Shown here in pieces: positions 22,345 through 34,005 of a stretch of 64,000 nucleotides of DNA. Source of the stretch: Chamaecyparis obtusa. Lineage: Eukaryota > Streptophyta > Pinopsida > Cupressales > Cupressaceae. Where the stretch lies: the NCBI GenBank assembly GCA_027943335.1, contig BSBK01002053.1, positions 551,001-615,000 on the forward strand, in the 5' to 3' direction. Each line of letters opens with the position of its first letter. Position 1 is the first letter of the stretch. Position numbers and translations under genes: made by a program. Below the pieces are notes generated by a model. It was not told the origin of the DNA and searched no databases. It saw only the letters and a list, made by a program, of their open reading frames with translations.

Positions 22345-25300
22345 AGAAGAAAAAGGTATGTTACATAGCCGAAGAATTTGAATCTGAATCTGACACTATT
22401 GATGATGTAGAAGTAGTATTTGTTGCTATGAAGGATGATTTAGAGGAAGAATAAAAACATGAGGAGACAACACTGATCTCTAAAGTAAGAAAAAATGACA
22501 CATGGATCATAGACAGTGGCTGCACACATCATATAACCGGTGATATAGAGAAATTTGATCTAATTGATGAATATGATGGTGGATCTATTAGAATGGGAAA
22601 TGATGCACCTTGTATGGTGAGAGGTAAAGGTTCACTAATGATTAATGATAGAATAAAATGTGAGAATGCATACTGGGTAGATGGACTGAACTACAATTTG
22701 ATAAGTGTGGCACAACTAAACAACTCAGGTCACCAACTTGCTTTTGAGAGCAGAAAGGTAAGAATTTATGATGATGGAGGAAGACTTGTTGGAACCGGTA
22801 CACAATCCAAAGGTAATCTATTTTATCTTGATATTGACCAATCCTCTTGTTTGTTAATGAAAGATGAAGATGCATGGTTGTGGCATAAGAGGTTATGTCA
22901 TGTGAATTTTGATAACATGGTCAAGATTAGTAAGAAGAAAAGAGTTAGAGGATTGCCTAACCTATCTAAACCAGATCATGCTATGTGTCATGAATGTTAG
23001 AAAGGTAAGATGACTAAATTCAGTTTTAAAAGCAAAGACTACTCAACAAAGAAGATACTTGAATTGGTTCATACCGACCTATGTGGTCCTATGAGAACTC
23101 AGAGCTATTATGGTGATAGATACTTTATTCTTTTTGTTGATGACTACACTAGACTGATGACTGTTATATTTCTGAAAGAGAAATCTAAAGATTTTAAGTT
23201 GTTTAAATGGTATAAGGCTAAGTTAGAAAAAGAGACTAGAAAAGAAATCAAATGCTTAAGATCTGATAGAGGAGGTGAATTTATCTCTGATGAATTTACT
23301 AATTTTTGTAATGAGAATGGTATTAAGAGACAGGTCTCTACACCAAGAACACCTCAATAGAATGAGATTGTTGAAAGAAGGAATAGGTCAATCATTGACT
23401 GTGCTAGGACACTAATGCTACAAAATAATGTTGCTCAGACATATTGGAGGGAAGCTATCAGCATAGCTATATATGTGCTTAACCGAGTACAACTAAAGAA
23501 GTACACCAACCGGACATCTTATGAGCTATGGTTTGGACACAAACCTACTATAAGTTATTTTAGAATTTTTGGAAGCAAATTTTTTATTCTAAAGGATGAG
23601 AGAAATGGAAAATTTGATTCTAAAGGTGATGAAGGAATATTCTTAAGATATTCTACTAAGAGTAAAGCATACAAATGTCTGAATAAGGTTACAAATAAGA
23701 TGATTGAAAGTACTAATGTTCGTGTTGATGAGTATGATGACATAAACATGAAAGAAAGAAAGGAACTGAAAGACTATGGTAGATTCACTTACATTGAACT
23801 TCCTGACTATCTACCAAAGTCACAACCTGTGATAACCGGTCAACAGGAAAATAACCCCAAGGAATAGGAAAGGGAAACCGATGAACAAGATGGTGCTACC
23901 GAGCAAGAAAATGAACCTGAACAGGATGAACATGAAAGAATAAATTGAGTACTGGCTAGTTTTGTCAGAAGGCATCATCTCGAGACACAAATTATTGGAA
24001 ACAGACAAGCTGGAATGTAGACTAGAAGAAAAACAAGACAAGGTACATGTTTGGTTTGTGAATTTGAACCAAAGAATGTGAAAGTTCCATTAGAAAATGA
24101 AGAATGGGTTAATGCAATGAAGGAGGAAATAGAACAAATAGAGAAAAACAAAACTTGGTCCTTAGTACCCCGACCTAAAGATAAGAATGTTATCGGTACT
24201 AAATGGATATTCAGAAACAAAATGAATGAAAATGGTGAAGTGACAAGAAATAAAGAGAGATTGGCATGCAAGGGATATGCACAAGAAGAAGGCATTGATT
24301 ATGGTGAAACATTTGCACCTTTTTCTAGATTGTAAGGAGTTAGAATGTTACTTGCATATGCTACACACAAGAAATTTAAGGTTTATCAAATGGATGTGAA
24401 ATCAACATTTATGAATGGTATACTTGAAGAAGAGGTCTACATAGAACAACCTGAAGGATTCGTTGATCCAAACAATAGAAACATGGTATGTAGATTACAC
24501 AAAGCTTTATATGGTTTGAAGCAAGCACCGAGTGCATGGTATGAAAGACTGCTTACTTACTTGTTAAGTATTGGATTTGTAAGAACTAGTGAGAACAACA
24601 ATTTGTACATAAAAGGTGATACTGATGACACTATTATCATTGCTAAAATTTTTGTTGATGATATTTTTTTTGGAGGTCAAGATCATATATGTAAATCTTT
24701 TGCTGATGACATGAGGAATGAGTTTGAAATGTCTATATTCAGAGAGATTAAGTTCTTTCTCGAATTACAAGTGATACAATAGAGTGATGGGATATTCATC
24801 ACACAGTCCAAGTACATAAAGGAAATCTTGAAGACATTTGGCATGGAAGATGCTAAACCTATGGGAACACCAATGGCTACTAGAAGTAAATTGACAAAGG
24901 AAGATGAAACTACAGAGGTAAACCAAACACTTTACCGATCCATGATTGGTAAGCTAATGTATGTAGTTCACAGTAGACTAGATATAGCACATGTTGTGGG
25001 AATTGTTGCTAGATATTCTGCTAATCCTAGAGAATCACACATGATTGCTACTAAAAGAATCTTAAGATATCTGAAAAAGATAGAAGATTATGGATTATGG
25101 TATCCTAAGGAAGGTAAGTTTGAGCTGAAAGTTTACACCGATGTTGACTGGGCTAGAAATGTGGATGATAGAAAAAGTACCACCGAAGGAGCATTTTTCT
25201 TTGGTGAAAGACTTGTAACTTGGACAAATAAAAAGTAGGCTTGTATTTCTCAGTCTATAGCTGAAGCAGAGTATGTTGATGCTACTACTAATTGCTCAAA

Positions 25301-25604
25301 CATTGCATATATCAAACAAGTGTTGGAAGGAATGAATGAGGTAATCACTGACCCAGTGATCATATACTGTGACAACACAAGTGCAATTAATATCTCAAAG
25401 AATCATGTGATGCACTCAAAGACAAAGCATATATCAATTAAGTATCACTACTTAAGAGAAAAAGTGCAAGAGAAGCAAGTAAAGTTAGAATTTGTTACAT
25501 CTAAAGAACAACTTGTAGACATTTTTACAAAGCCTCTACCGAAGGACACTTTTGAATATTTGAGGACTAGACTTGGGGTTTGTCCCCTGTCTATCGATCA
25601 CTAA
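22345..25604 (+). pseudogene. Copia-A pol (protease, integrase, RT, RNase H)
   Basis: Continues Copia-A after the nested insertion, in one frame with about nine stops. Protease WIIDSGCTHH (about 22,502); integrase with CH knuckle (LCHVNFDN, CHEC) and intact acids (HTDLCGP, RSDRGGEF, VERRNRS); RT with [28 protein letters not shown] and FVDD (about 24,652); RNase H with AEAEYVDA, YCDNTSAI and HYLREKV. Stops include TAG 22998-23000, 23358-23360, 24780-24782 and 25236-25238, mostly at expected CAG codons, and TAA 24333-24335. It ends at TAA 25602-25604. By sequence feel it is near the SIRE/Tork group, but I do not assign a lineage. Confidence 0.9.
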
Positions 25605-26111
25605 TGTGATCTAGATGTTGCATCAACCTAATCTTATCAGAAGATCATCCATGTTGATGTGGCATAGTTCACACTTTGAATTTTGTTCAAGGTTTTGATT
25701 AAGTTTGAAGAACTAAAATAGATTGGGATATTAGTATACTAAGATATAGAGGAAGTATTGGACACTAGAGAGTTACTTAGCTACTACAGAGCTGATTATT
25801 TATTTGTTTCTTTGGCATTTTTTTCAAAGGGAGAGATAAATAATATGAAAAGAAAAGGAGATTTGCACCGATGAGAACTATCAAAGGGAGAGATGATCTG
25901 AAAGACAAATTGAGAACTAAAAAGGTTATATCTCCAGAATAACAAAGCTTTATTTTATAATGTTTTTTTAGTAACGTAGTGATTAAACATATTAAGCTAG
26001 GGAGAGTTTACACTATACAACATTTGATCACAGAGTTATGGAAAACATGTTTGGTATGTGTATGGTACATTTCATATTACTTGAGTTGCCATCAATGCCA
26101 AAGGGAGAGAT
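25605..26111 (+). other. Copia-A 3' untranslated region with polypurine tract
   Basis: About 500 bp with no gene. It repeats AAAGGGAGAGAT several times (about 25,827, 25,877 and 26,100-26,111); the last copy, directly before the 3' LTR, is the polypurine tract. The same arrangement is at 37,180-37,622. Confidence 0.75.
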
Positions 26112-27595
26112 TGATGAACTACAACTGATTTAGAACCAGAATGAAGAATCTTTAATTCAAGATTACTGAGGAGTTGATGATTAGATAATGAAAGATGATT
26201 AAATCAATATTATGTTGTCATTGATGTCAACTAGCTTGATAGTACTTATCTTGTAAGTTGCTATACTGACACATCTGAAGGAAGGTGAAAGAGATGAAGA
26301 AAAAAAATATTTACATGAGGAAAGATGTATATGATAGATGAGGATAAGGATAAGGAATACACTGAGTAACTTGTTGAGGAGTCTATGACTTGATGGAATT
26401 GACTTTATTATGTTGCATTCATCTATGATGAAGAATAGAGCTGAAAGACACAAAGTAGTGTTGTCGGTAAATAAAGCATTTCAGTATACACCGACGAAGT
26501 GTAGTGTATACCTAGTGTAATATTAACTGAGCTTGTGTTCACCGACACATTTCTTTGTTAACCGAGCAAAACAAAAAGGAATTAAATGATCTGTTTAGCT
26601 GATAAAGTGATGAGTTGTAAAGTGTATGAAATTGAGGTAACAGATAATGTTTGTTATGAAGATCGATGGCTAACATAAATAAAAAAGGATCTAATGGAGC
26701 AGATTGAAACGTGTTACTAACATATCAGTCAAAAGATCTTAAAGCGAAAAAATCTATGAATATGATTAAGCAGCAAAATCTGATGGAGGAAAATAAAATG
26801 ATTTACTCATCTATATAAGAGACATTGATTTCATTATGAAAAGGATGCCAGAAGAAGATACTGTAGAATAATCACGTGGAGAAGTTTTTCTGATCATATT
26901 GGTTAATAAGAACCGAGTTGAAAAATAGTCATCGAGCTACAGAGAGTTATTACCGATAGACAATAAGTTGATACAGTATTGAATCTAAAGTCTTATATTG
27001 GTCAAAAATATTTAATGAGCTGAACATTGATTTGTAAACTACAAACTAAAGTTGTATTTAAGCAGATCACGTACTGTTACACATTTAACCATTGTACACA
27101 GTTAAATCTCTTAACCGAGTGGACTATGAAATTCTTTTGATGTTTCATTCATAGAGTGAACATTGTTATCCTGTCAACCCCAGAGTGACTATTGGTTGGA
27201 TGATAACTTCTAGTCTAAAATCCTCTAACAAGGTCACACCTAACAGTGTGTTTGTAAACCTTTAATAGGGTTGGGTCTTCACCGACCTCACTTCAGAAGA
27301 GTGAACAATGTTGGGTTGTCGGTCCCAGGTGGTTTTTCCCTTTACAGGGTTTCCACGTTAAATCTCTTGTGTTATGTGTTGATTGTGCTATTTATTTGTG
27401 ATCATACTTTGCATATTACATGTTAGATTTAATCAGTAATCAATACAAAGTTTAGATTGTTAATCGGTAAATACACAGATAGTGGAAGTATTCTATGGTT
27501 ACCGACTTGTAGAAGTAATAGAATTGTTTTGGATTATACATTTGGAATTGGGACACTGGATAACTAATTCACCCTCCCTCTTAGTTATTCTAACA
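26112..27595 (+). repeat. Copia-A 3' LTR
   Basis: 1,484 bp from TGATGAACTACAACTG to CTAACA, with a TATA box at 26,812-26,818. It pairs with the truncated copy at 14,318-15,566 and is the same family as the LTRs at 31,550 and 37,623. Confidence 0.92.
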
Positions 27596-29449
27596 TAAAA
27601 TACATTCATGAGTCAAAGAATCTTGAACCACCTCAAAAAAGAAAAGGATCATGTTCCTAAGATTCAAAGGGAGACTCTTGAAGATGAATGTCAAAATTAA
27701 ATCTATCGATGAAGCTAAAGCCCTAATGTAAATAAAAGAGGCCATATTTGGCAAGGAAGATGATTCAAGAGGTAGAAAGATATGTTACACCTGAAGGAAC
27801 CATCAAAGAAAGGAAGAAACCTGACAAATACTCTAATTATGTTTCCTTAATGAGTGAGATCATTGAAGCAGAACTTTTTAGTATTGAAGAAGCCACAAAA
27901 TTTCAAGCTTGGAAATATTCCATGTTAGAAGAGTATCAGTCCATTATGAATAATGATGGGATTGTGCCTAGACCTAAAGATAAGTCTATAGTATCTTTTA
28001 AATGGCTCTTCAAAATCAAGCATGTTGCAGATGGAAACATTGAAAAATATAAGGCTATATTTGTATCCAGAGTCTTCTCTCAAAAGGAAGGTATTAATTA
28101 TGAGGAAACATTTTCCCTAGTTGCAAGATACACCTCTATTAGGACCATTATTTATATTGATGCTTCTAAAGGACAAAAGATTCATCAGATTGATGTAAAT
28201 ATTTCCTTCCTTAATGAGATAATAGAAGAAAAAGTATAGTTGGAACTTCCTGAAGGGTTATTTATACATAAAAATAATTCACATGTGAGAAAATTAAATA
28301 AGGAATTATATAGGCTTGAGCAAGCTCCTCGAGCTTGGTACGAAAGGATTGATAAATACCTTCTAGGTCTAAAATTCTTCAAGGATGATGCAGATCCAAA
28401 CTTTCACTACAAGGTAATCAATAATGAAATAGTAATTCATGTACTTTATGTTGATGATTTACTAATAATAGGAGAAGATCACCTAATTACAAAATGTAAG
28501 AAAGATCTTGCATTAGAATTTGACATTAAGGATTTGGGACTTTTACATTACTTCCTTGGGTTAAAACTGTGGGAACAAGAGGATAGCATTATTCTAAATC
28601 AAGGGAAGTACACTATAGACATTCTAAAGAGGTTTGGAATGATGGAATGTAACTCCATGACAATACATATGGAAAAAAATTTACACAAGCTAAATATAGT
28701 AGTAGTTGACTCAGAAAATGTAGATCCTACATAATACTGACTGATAATTGGATCCTTGATGTATTTGGTTAAAACAAGACCAAATATTTGTTATCTTGTA
28801 AATACCTTAAGTCAGTTCATGTGTGAACCAAAGAAGATACATCTAATTGTAGTTAAAAATATTTTGAGGTATCTTGAAGGAACAATTAAGTATGGTCTCA
28901 AGTACACCAATGTTGACCTGAACCTTCATGGGTACACTAATTCAGATTGGGCTAGTTGTGTGAAAGACAGAAAGAGTAAACTGGGTGTTGCTTCAATTTA
29001 GGATTAGTTATGATCTCATGGATCAATAGGAAACAATCCTCAGTGGCATAAAGTTATAGAGAATCCTAAGTATATTACAACATTCATGGAAGAACAAGTA
29101 GTATGGCTTCGTAAAATTTTAGTGGAATTTTTTGGTGAACCTTTGATTCCTACCATTATTCATTGTGATAACCAGAGTTGTATAAATCTCACAGTGAATC
29201 TAGTATTCCATGATAGATCGAAACACATTGAGATTCCATATCACTATGTCATATATATGATAGATAGAAATGTGATTTGATTGGAATATGTAAGTACAGA
29301 TGAACAGACTGCACACATTCTCACCAAACCATTAGCCAAGGAAAAAGTTGCTCATTTTCATAAGAAACTTGGTATGGTTGAAATGTAATTATTAAATTTA
29401 AGATTTATTCATTTGTACTTATATTAAGATGTTTAATGTGTAAACTTGA
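27596..29449 (+). pseudogene. Copia-C: 3' remnant of an older copia pol (RT and RNase H)
   Basis: RT and RNase H without gag, protease or integrase. It reads FKWLFKIKHVADGNIEKYKA, QIDVNISFLN, YVDD (about 28,449), KDLGLLHYFLGL, MYLVKTRPNICY, CDNQSCINL and the terminal ILTKPLAKEKVAHFHKKLG, ending at TAA 29386-29388. TAG at 28237-28239 and several stops and frame breaks after 28,732 show decay. The left half was separated by the Copia-A insertion. The chromovirus LTR begins at 29,450, so its own 3' LTR is not visible here. Confidence 0.85.
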
Positions 29450-30273
29450 TGCAGGAGCATCCTAGGTGTAAGGACAATCTTGCATCACCCAAAAATATTT
29501 TTTGGTTTCTTTTCAATAAGGGCTATCTTGTGTAGAGCTACTATTTTTGGAATTTTACTATTTTTTGTATGTTTTTGTTTGAGCTCAAAATGTTCTATTT
29601 TTTCCCTAAAGGTTAACTTCGGTTATATCAGCCTAACAGTAAAGTTTCATTGCAAGATCAAGCCTAGTTTCGAAGATATTAAATTTTTTGGGTATTGGCA
29701 GTAGAGTATAGAAAATTTAAACTCAGTTTTGAAGGCTTTAGAGGCTTTGAAAGGGGTAAAAAAATCAATTGACTAGAGCTTGTGCAAATTAAGTGTTCTA
29801 GAGCACTTTGCAGAATTTTCAAAATGGGGTTATAATAGCCAATCAGTTCAATGGGTGATGAGTTATGGTCTCTGAAAGTTGCGCTACATAAAATAAAAGA
29901 AAATAAAATTCCTTCAAAATTTCTTTTTGAGTTCTAAAAGTTGTTTGGGCCTATTCCAATGTAATGAAAATGAATAGTAATATCTTAGGGATGGTTGGCC
30001 TCAAAATTTAGGGTTAAAATTTCTGAAACCTTCTTGGGCGGTTAAAATTGCCTATATAATGAAGGCCTGTAGGGTTATCTAGGGCTATTTTTTTGGAAGT
30101 TGTAGCTGGTTGCTCTAGCTTGTAGAATATTGTAATGAAAAATGTCCATGTGGTTGTGCATGTTATATTTCTAAACATTGTAATTCCATTTCATTGGAGA
30201 TAATAGAAACCCCATTTCTTGTTATTCTCAATTATGGTGTGTGTGTTTGTGTTAATAAGGGGAGTACCCTTTA
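29450..30273 (+). repeat. Chromovirus 5' LTR
   Basis: Starts TGCAGGAGC and ends with a CCCTTTA that corresponds to CCCTTCA in the 3' copy. A TATA box (TATATAAT) lies at 30,053-30,060. It includes an ATTCCATTTCATTGGAGATA block near the end, present in both LTRs. Confidence 0.85.
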
Positions 30274-30278
30274 TTATG

Positions 30279-30290
30279 TGGTATTAGAGT
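30279..30290 (+). promoter_or_regulatory. Chromovirus primer-binding site
   Basis: TGGTATTAGAGT, one or two changes from the initiator Met tRNA complement TGGTATCAGAGC, five bases after the LTR end. Confidence 0.7.
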
Positions 30291-30379
30291 AGAATTTCCT
30301 GAGTGTGTAGATAGATTTCTGACTATGAGGTAGTTTGCACCAAGACTGTGATTATGGGTTTGATTGATAGGAGCCAAAA

Positions 30380-31549
30380 ATGCCTCCACGAAGGAACCAT
30401 GGTGGGAGAGTTGCAGGTGTGACAAAAGAGGGTTTTAGAGCACTTTAGAGATAAGTACAAGAATTACAAGAGGAGTTTCATAGAGGAATAAATATTGTGG
30501 TTAGAGATGAAAGTGAAGACAATTTCAAAGAAGGACAAGGTGACCAAGAAGCACCAGAAGCGCCTATAAATCCTGAGGAGGACAGGTTTTTTAGGGCCAT
30601 TTCTAAGATTGGAAAGAGATTCAAGATTTAAGAATCCACATTTTCAAGCAATCTTAACCCAAAGGAAATGATCGACTCGATCAATGATCTAATAGAATGT
30701 TTTAAGTATGAAGATGTCGAAGATCTAGATATAGTCAAATTTGTGAAGGCCAAACTGAAGGGTCATGCAAAATTTCATGGTAGGAGATTCAGTTGGAGAG
30801 GAATAGAAGAAGAAAGGAAAAAATAACAAGGTGGCACAAAATGCTAGATAAATTGAAGAGACAATTCATTCTCATTGACTATGAGATAGATCTGTTGAAG
30901 AAATTTCAAGGGTTGAAACAAGCAAGAAGATCTATGCCAGAGTATATAATAGAGTTCTATCGAGTCCTCATTAGAGCAGGTCATGCAGAAGTTAAGAAGG
31001 AAAAATTTTATCGCTATCTTCATGGGTTAAGGCCAAGTATTCAAGAGGAATTGCTTTTGATTAGGATGACCAGTATTGAAGAGGCGTACCAATTTTCTTT
31101 AAGGGTGGAAGAGAAGTTGAACAAGAAGTCTGAAAGAAAGCAATGTGGAAGAGATTGTGGTGGAAGATCTGTCAGACGCTCTTATGGAGGCTGAAATGAA
31201 TATCATAAATATAATGATAAGTCAAGTAGCAGTCAAAGTTAGAGGGTAAATAATTTCAATCTTTCATGTGATCAAACTAATAGAGATCAGAGAGGAAGAG
31301 GAATATGGAAAGAACCTAGAAGAGGAGGTTTTTGTAGGATATGTTTCCATTGCAGAGAAGGACACCGACCCTGTGAATGTTCCTAGCGTCAAGGAAGGAT
31401 AGATAGAAGGAATGAAGGCCGTGCACAAGTTATGCATCAAAATGAAGAAGCTCAGTCAGAACACTCAGATGATGCTGAGAGAGTAGCAACCCTAGTTGTT
31501 AGGAGGACCCTAATAAATGAAGATAAATAATTAGATTAGAGGAAGCACC
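30380..31549 (+). pseudogene. Chromovirus gag
   Basis: Starts MPPRRNHGGRV at 30,380. Early stops fall near 30,448 and 30,631, and a frameshift near 30,790 moves the reading to the frame of ERNRRRKEKITRWHKMLDKL. The core motifs LLKKFQGLKQARRSMPEYI and LHGLRPSIQEELL are those of chromovirus gag. A degraded zinc knuckle (CFHCREGHRPCEC) is near 31,345. The copia insertion at 31,550 cuts it from the protease. Confidence 0.85.
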
Positions 31550-33003
31550 TATTGGACTACAACTGATTTGGAATCTGATTGAAGAATCTATGATTAAAAG
31601 ATCACTGAGGAGTTGCTGATTAGATATGTAATATGATTAAATTAGTATTATGTTGTCATTGATGTCAACTAGCTTGACAACACTTATCTTGTAAGTTACT
31701 ATACCGAGACATCTGAAGAAAGGTGAAAAAGAGATGAAGAACAGAGAAATCTACATGAGGAAAGATGTACATGATAGATGAGGATAAGGAACACATTGAG
31801 TAACTTTTTGATGAGTCTATGACTTGATGAAGTATAGAGTTGAAAGACACAAAGCAGTGTTGTCGGTAAATGAAGCATTTCTAGTATACACTGATGGAGT
31901 GTAGTGTATACCAATCATAGTATTAGTCGAGCAGTGTTCACTGATGCATTTCTTTGTTAACCAAGCAGAACAGAATGTATTAAATGATTAGTTTAGCAAA
32001 TAAGATTAATGAGCTAGAAAGAGTATAACTTTGAGGTAACAGATAATGTTTGTTACACAAATCGATGGATGACAAAATTCAGGGAAGATCTAACGGAGAA
32101 AATTGAAACATGTTATTGACACAAGTACCGAGAAATTTTGAAGCAAAAAATCTATGAATGCGGTTAAGTGGAAAAATCTAATGGTGGAGAAGAAAATGAT
32201 TTACTTGTCTATATAAGAGAACAAAATTTCTTTAGTAAAGAGGCTGGAAAAAGTAGAAGCTGCAGGAATATCGCATGAACAAGGTTTTCATGCATTATGA
32301 TCATACTGGTTAGTAAGAACCAAGCTATAGAACAATTACCAAGCTATAGAGAGCAATTACCGACGGATGGTAAGTTGATACAGTATTGAATTTGAAGTGA
32401 AATATTGATTAGAAGGATTTGTATGGACTAAATATTGATTTGTAATCTGCAATTGAAGTTGTATTAAGGCAGGTCATTTACTGTTACATATTTAACCAGT
32501 GTATACAGTTAAAATCTCTTGACTAAGTGGACTCTGAAAGTCTTATGATGTATCATTCATAGAATGAACATTGTTATCCTATCAACCCCATAGTGAATGC
32601 TAGTTGGATGATAACTTCTAGTCTAAAATCCTCTAACAAGGTCAAACCCGACAGTGTGTTTGTAATCTTTAACAGGGTTGGGTCTTAACTAGCCTCACTT
32701 CAGAAGAGTGAACAATTTTTGGGTTGCCGGTCCCAGGTGATTTTTCCCTTTACAAGGTTTCCATGTTAAATCTCTTGTGTTATGTGTTGATTGTGATATT
32801 TATTTGTTATCATACTTTACATATTACATGTTAGATTTGATCGGTAAACTGTTATAGTATTTGACTGGTAATCGATAAAAGCACAGACAGTGAGAGTTAT
32901 TATTGTTTACCGATGAGCAAAAATTGAAGAAATATTTTTGAATTATACATTTTTTTTTGGGACACTGGATAACTGATTTACCCCCCTCTCAGTTATTCTA
33001 ACA
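31550..33003 (+). repeat. Copia-D 5' LTR
   Basis: 1,454 bp, starting TATTGGACTAC (TG changed to TA) and ending TTCTAACA. Compared with the 3' copy it lacks about 36 bp between two GATGA repeats near 31,829, a slip-type deletion. TATA box at 32,210-32,216. Confidence 0.92.
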
Positions 33004-33005
33004 AT

Positions 33006-33017
33006 TGGTATCAGAGC
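33006..33017 (+). promoter_or_regulatory. Copia-D primer-binding site (initiator Met tRNA)
   Basis: TGGTATCAGAGC two bases after the LTR end; identical to the Copia-A site. Confidence 0.9.
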
Positions 33018-33067
33018 GCTAGTTGCTTGGAACAGATTTTTAAGGACTTAAGCTTAAAGGTCTCAAG

Positions 33068-33982
33068 ATGTATAAGAGGGAAGTACCAATACTAAACAAA
33101 GAGAACTTCACAATATGGAAAATTAGAATGAAGCTGCACATATCTGGAATTGGAAACTCAGCACTAGATCTGATGGAAAATGGCTACATACAACCACCCA
33201 CTAGTCCCTTAACCATTAAGCAACTGAAGGAAAAGAATGAACACAATGTTACTATGATGGAACTTGTTGCTACTTGTACCGATGCTGAATTTGAAGATAT
33301 CAAGACATGAATGACTACCAAAGGAATGTGGGATAAGTTAACATATATATACAGTGGAGATCTGAATGTCAAAAGAGCCCGAGCTGAAAGTCTGAGAGGC
33401 AGATTTGATGATATGAGAATGAAAGAAGGTGAGAACATTGTCCAATATTCAAATAGACTCAAAGAGGTGGTACATGCTATTAGAGCATCTGATGGAGTAA
33501 TTGATGATGAAATAGTGATAAGCAAGATTCTCAGAACTTTGCTACCAGTTTATGCAATCAAGATTTTTGCAATTCATGAAACAAGAGCTACATCTAACCT
33601 TACTCTTGACACTCTGATTGGTAAACTTACAACCTTTGAATTAAACAACTTTGATAACAATGTTGTTCCTTCTGTTGAATCCACTTTCACGTCTTCTTTG
33701 AAGATTGGAAAGTCTAGTAGGAATAGTAAGAATTGTGATAGTGATGACAATACCGATGATGAACTTGATGAGCTTGAAGCACTTATGGCCAGAAGATTTC
33801 CCCAAGGAAAAGGAAGGTATAGAGGTAAGCTACCTTTAGCATGCTTTAACTGTAAAGAAGTTGGTCACATCATTGCTAGATGTCCGTAGAAGAAAGATGA
33901 TGATAGATCCAAAGACCGATCTAAAGGAAGCTATGGGAGAAGAGTCAATAGAGGCTACCAACACTACAATAGAGACAACTGA
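33068..33982 (+). pseudogene. Copia-D gag
   Basis: Begins MYKREVPILN and aligns along its length with the Copia-A gag. TGA at 33308-33310 breaks it early, and TAG at 33887-33889 falls just after the zinc knuckle CFNCKEVGHIIARC. It ends at TGA 33980-33982. Pol is in another frame, so at least one frame change lies near 33,985-34,010, close to an A6 run. Confidence 0.9.
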
Positions 33983-34005
33983 GATGAAAAAGACAAAAAA
34001 TATGT

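Larger units (their letters stand above)
14318..27595 (+). mobile_element. Copia-A: Ty1/copia retrotransposon, 5' truncated, with nested insertion
   Basis: LTR, initiator-Met primer site, gag, pol, polypurine tract and 3' LTR in order. Gag and pol are separated by a minus-strand copia (16,561 to about 22,330). The first 238 bp of the 5' LTR are missing because a minus-strand Tat LTR abuts it. It belongs to the same family as the element at 31,550-39,112. It inserted into an older copia whose 3' part resumes at 27,596. Confidence 0.9.

Noticed and set aside
22078..22368. 96-codon frame at the Copia-B/Copia-A junction
   Set aside because: Lys/Asn-rich, spans two different elements, no motif.
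29462..29466. LTR start of the chromovirus at TGTAAGG (29,467)
   Set aside because: The 16 bp before it also match between both ends (TGCAGGAGC...), so the LTR begins earlier, at 29,450 and 42,492.
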